64,000 bases of DNA, taken from positions 449,928 through 513,927 of the forward strand of contig NZ_MKQR01000007.1 in NCBI RefSeq assembly GCF_001940455.1, in the 5' to 3' direction. Position numbers and translations under genes: made by a program. The notes beneath the pieces are model-generated. The model was not told the DNA's origin. It ran no database searches and saw only the letters and a program-made list of their open reading frames with translations. The stretch is from Actinokineospora bangkokensis (GTDB lineage Bacteria; Actinomycetota; Actinomycetes; Mycobacteriales; Pseudonocardiaceae). Of the stretch, positions 63,500-64,000 are shown piece after piece. Positions within the stretch are counted from its first letter, which is position 1. Each line of letters starts with the position of its first letter.

Positions 63500-63815
63500 G
63501 GCCGCCACCTCCCACGATATTGGCGCGCTGACGCGTCCACGCCGTCGCGACCTGGGCCAGTCCCCTGTGGTCCGACCAGCACAGCCAACCCGCGCGAAGG
63601 ATCGCGGCGATCGCTCGCTGCGGTCCCTCCTTCACCGGTCCGGGGAAAGGGCGATCACGCAAGACCAGGAAGCGGCGCTGCTCGACACAAGTGCCGCGGA
63701 AGACAGCAACGAAGTCGTCGCCCTTCGCGAGACGCAATGTGCATCCGCCGTGAAATACGCGGCTGCAAGCGACGTTTCCGATGTCGGAGCTCGGTGTTGG
63801 GTCGTTGGCGCGCAT
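63492..63815 (-). CDS. hypothetical protein
   Basis: A 107-residue frame: DIGNVACSRVFHGGCTLRLAKGDDFVAVFRGTCVEQRRFLVLRDRPFPGP and QRAIAAILRAGWLCWSDHRGLAQVATAWTRQRAN. It looks like a small alpha/beta protein with four Cys but no known motif. Codon use is less GC-biased than in the rest of the window. ATG 63815 has GAGG 12 bases upstream, with GTG 63824 as alternative. Its end overlaps the next gene's start region. Confidence 0.45.
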   Translation of the reverse strand: MRANDPTPSSDIGNVACSRVFHGGCTLRLAKGDDFVAVFRGTCVEQRRFLVLRDRPFPGPVKEGPQRAIAAILRAGWLCWSDHRGLAQVATAWTRQRANIVGGGGRG

Positions 63816-63843
63816 CGCTGTCACCTCGCCTGAAGTAGGAGAT

Positions 63844-63951
63844 CTGTTTCAGGACGAAGCGGCACAACCCTGAGGACACGCGCACGAGTGAGCGACTTGG
63901 TCGCGTCGTCAGCCAGTCTCGTGAGTGCGTGCCGTTTCGGCCCTGAAACAG
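63844..63951. repeat. separated 10-bp inverted repeat
   Basis: CTGTTTCAGG at 63844-63853 is repeated as its complement CCTGAAACAG at 63942-63951, 88 bp apart, in the region upstream of the gene at 63492-63815. It could be a looping operator or the ends of a small lost element. Confidence 0.45.
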
Positions 63952-63975
63952 ACCGTAGGGCCAGTCAGACGCGCT

Positions 63976-63998
63976 TACCCGGACGCTGCGTCCGGGTA
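63976..63998. terminator. strong hairpin at the right edge
   Basis: TACCCGGACG and CGTCCGGGTA form a perfect 10-bp stem with a CTG loop, the strongest simple hairpin in the window. It probably terminates a gene lying to the right. Confidence 0.6.
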
Positions 63999-64000
63999 GG

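Noticed and set aside
63250..63588. Minus-strand frame containing CAFCH and CLRQ...CRCG cysteines
   Set aside because: Competes with the frame at 63008-63499, which has the better ribosome site and an ATGA junction to the regulator; kept only as an alternative.

Overview
The window comes from a very GC-rich actinomycete, most likely of the Pseudonocardiaceae (Actinosynnema, Saccharothrix or Lentzea type). This is inferred from codon use, frequent GTG starts, stop-start overlaps and the helix-turn-helix regulator cluster at the right end; no rRNA or housekeeping marker is present to confirm it. I see no rRNA, tRNA, CRISPR or phage genes.

From about 0.9 to 58 kb the window is almost entirely one functional theme: a compact counterpart of the mycobacterial DevR/DosR dormancy regulon, with its own regulators inside it. 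The regulator pair is convergent near the middle: a DevS/DosT-like two-GAF histidine kinase (31633-33288, +) and a DevR/DosR-like response regulator (33305-33946, -). The response regulator keeps D54, K104, K179, K182 and N183 at the DosR positions. The kinase keeps the heme-ligand His and nearby Tyr of DevS with a constant offset of ten residues. Four perfect GGGAC-N4-GTCCC boxes, two 17-bp GGGGACC-N3-GGTCCCC boxes and several near matches lie 50-145 bp upstream of operons across the region.

Layout. 0.9-6.5 kb: nitroreductase, P-type ATPase, CBS-BON protein, BON protein and a membrane protein. 6.5-12.1 kb: ECF sigma factor, flavodoxin, OmpR-type two-component pair, DUF2231 protein and an ABC exporter. 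12.3-17.1 kb: universal stress protein (USP), GNAT/acyl-CoA synthetase fusion, DUF6292-like protein and CBS-BON protein. 17.1-20.4 kb: nitroreductase facing an Rv1733c-like and an Rv2004c-like gene. 20.5-33.3 kb: a long co-directional run of phosphoketolase, acetate kinase, CBS, USPs, cytochrome bd oxidase, USPs, nitroreductase, CBS-BON and the DevS-like kinase. 33.3-38.7 kb: DevR-like regulator, USP, a three-helix protein, a large ATP-binding LuxR regulator and a degenerate kinase-like GAF protein. 39-47.6 kb (all -): two nitroreductases, a frameshifted DUF4389 gene, a Gmad2-like lipoprotein-type gene, USP, PEP synthase and alcohol dehydrogenase. 47.8-58.2 kb: Hsp20, SHOCT protein, nitroreductase, two USPs, HPF/Rv0079-like protein, DUF2267, alcohol dehydrogenase, an IS5-family element and a second P-type ATPase. 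In total there are six Acg-type nitroreductases, nine USP genes (14 USP domains), four CBS proteins and two P-type ATPases.

How the parts fit (inference): low O2, NO or CO, or redox change is read by the heme GAF kinase. Phosphorylated DevR-like protein then activates its boxes and switches on a high-affinity oxidase (CydAB), phosphoketolase and acetate kinase for ATP from sugar phosphates, PEP synthase, alcohol dehydrogenases for redox balance, ribosome hibernation, a chaperone and many nucleotide-sensing USP and CBS proteins. The sigma factor and the large LuxR regulator each have a box, which suggests a cascade.

From 58.6 kb onward the theme changes. There is a small helix-hairpin-helix protein, an unknown gene behind a perfect LexA-type palindrome, a 42-residue gene, and a minus-strand run of three helix-turn-helix regulators with small partner proteins. 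An IS5-family element (54657-55597) and a related 162-bp MITE (48231-48392) have both inserted into the TA of a TAG stop codon.
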